From Neelides folsomi (taxonomy: Eukaryota > Arthropoda > Collembola > Neelipleona > Neelidae), in NCBI GenBank assembly GCA_034687125.1, contig JAQGBZ010000004.1:496001-560000 (forward strand): a stretch of DNA of 64,000 nt, read 5' to 3'. Both the position numbers and the translations under genes were made by a program. This document shows, one piece after another, positions 63,421 to 64,000 of the stretch. Each line of letters opens with the position of its first letter. Position 1 is the first letter of the stretch. The notes under the pieces were generated by a model. It was not told the origin of the DNA. It saw only the letters and a list, made by a program, of their open reading frames with translations, and did not search any database.

Positions 63421-63690
63421 TATTAATAAATAAATCACTCGAAATTTAAAATGGAATGCACATTGTTCAACGAGGGATTATATGATTTTGATAAGTACAA
63501 GACAGTATAACAAAATTGTTACGCCTATGAAGAAAGAAGTGATTGATAATTTAATTGAAAAACCTACAAGTAGTTATGATAGCCAAGTGAGGGAAAATTT
63601 GATAGCGAGAACATTCAATGTAGTGTTTTTACTATAAGCAGAGTATTTCATAAATTCATATACAAATACTATCTGTAAATTAACATCATG
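63421..63690 (+). pseudogene. Possible transposase-like fragment
   Basis: One frame reads KIVTPMKKEVIDNLIEKP, then SQVRENLIARTFNV. After a frame change it reads TISRVFHKF. A helix-turn-helix with ARxFNVS..TISRVFHKF would fit the DNA-binding start of a Tc1/pogo-type transposase. No inverted repeats or catalytic blocks were found before the window ends. Confidence 0.25.
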
Positions 63691-64000
63691 ATCATAGGGA
63701 ACATGATGTAATATTAAGTATCTGTATCATAGATTTTAATACATGCATTTATACTGCAAAAGGTTTAGTCTTAATAGTGATCAACAAGTTTTTTTAAATA
63801 TCGCTCTGAAGACGAAAACATTAAACAAGTAAGATGGATATTTAATGTGTAATGCTAGGTAACAACTAGTGTTTACGCTTTTTGGAGAAATGATAGAAGA
63901 CGAACCCCATCGTATGATAAAAAAAGTAAAGAAATATTATCAATGTATTGCATTATGCATACTTATTGCCATATTGGGAATAAATGTACTGTATAACATA

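Noticed and set aside
1-64000. tRNA, rRNA, riboswitch or CRISPR array
   Set aside because: No cloverleaf with a proper T-loop, no rRNA-like block and no regularly spaced repeats were seen. The tandem arrays present have no spacers.

Overview
The window looks like nuclear DNA of an arthropod. It is AT-rich, its genes are split by many introns, it carries short interstitial runs of the arthropod telomere pentamer TTAGG, it encodes a clip-domain serine protease (an arthropod family), and it is dotted with small DNA transposons. I cannot place the species further. I see no bacterial-type features, CRISPR array, rRNA, tRNA or retroviral element.

Region 1 (1-28.8 kb) is one large plus-strand gene. 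At least 15 exons (1599 to 28753) splice in consistent phases into about 1304 codons of leucine-rich repeats, a C-terminal cysteine cap and a hydrophobic tail of GPI-signal type. This fits the chaoptin family of cell-surface adhesion proteins. The 5' exon(s) with signal peptide and N-terminal cap lie left of the window or were not recognised. Its introns hold an internally deleted Mutator-like (MULE) transposon with a 9-bp target duplication, a broken glycosyltransferase-92-like gene (my reading), a pogo-like non-autonomous element, hairpin MITEs and tandem repeats.

Region 2 (28.8-41.7 kb) has no gene I can support. It contains an 815-bp foldback element with a 9-bp target duplication, an internally deleted mariner transposon, a tandem repeat and more hairpin MITEs.

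Region 3 (41.7-51.4 kb) is gene-dense: a complete clip-domain trypsin-like protease on the plus strand (8 coding exons, 445 aa), a small uncharacterised Cys-rich ORF on the plus strand, and a complete NTAN1 (protein N-terminal asparagine amidohydrolase) gene on the minus strand (8 exons, 320 aa), convergent with the first two.

Region 4 (51.4-64 kb) shows only chance-length ORFs and AT-rich repeats, plus a doubtful transposase-like fragment near the right edge.

The three main genes (surface adhesion, extracellular protease cascade, intracellular N-degron processing) show no functional link. I found no convincing undescribed system. The most informative new readings are the GT92 remnant interrupted by a duplication and a datable pogo element, the two 9-bp-TSD elements, and the roughly 80-bp hairpin MITE family with one copy beside a splice donor.
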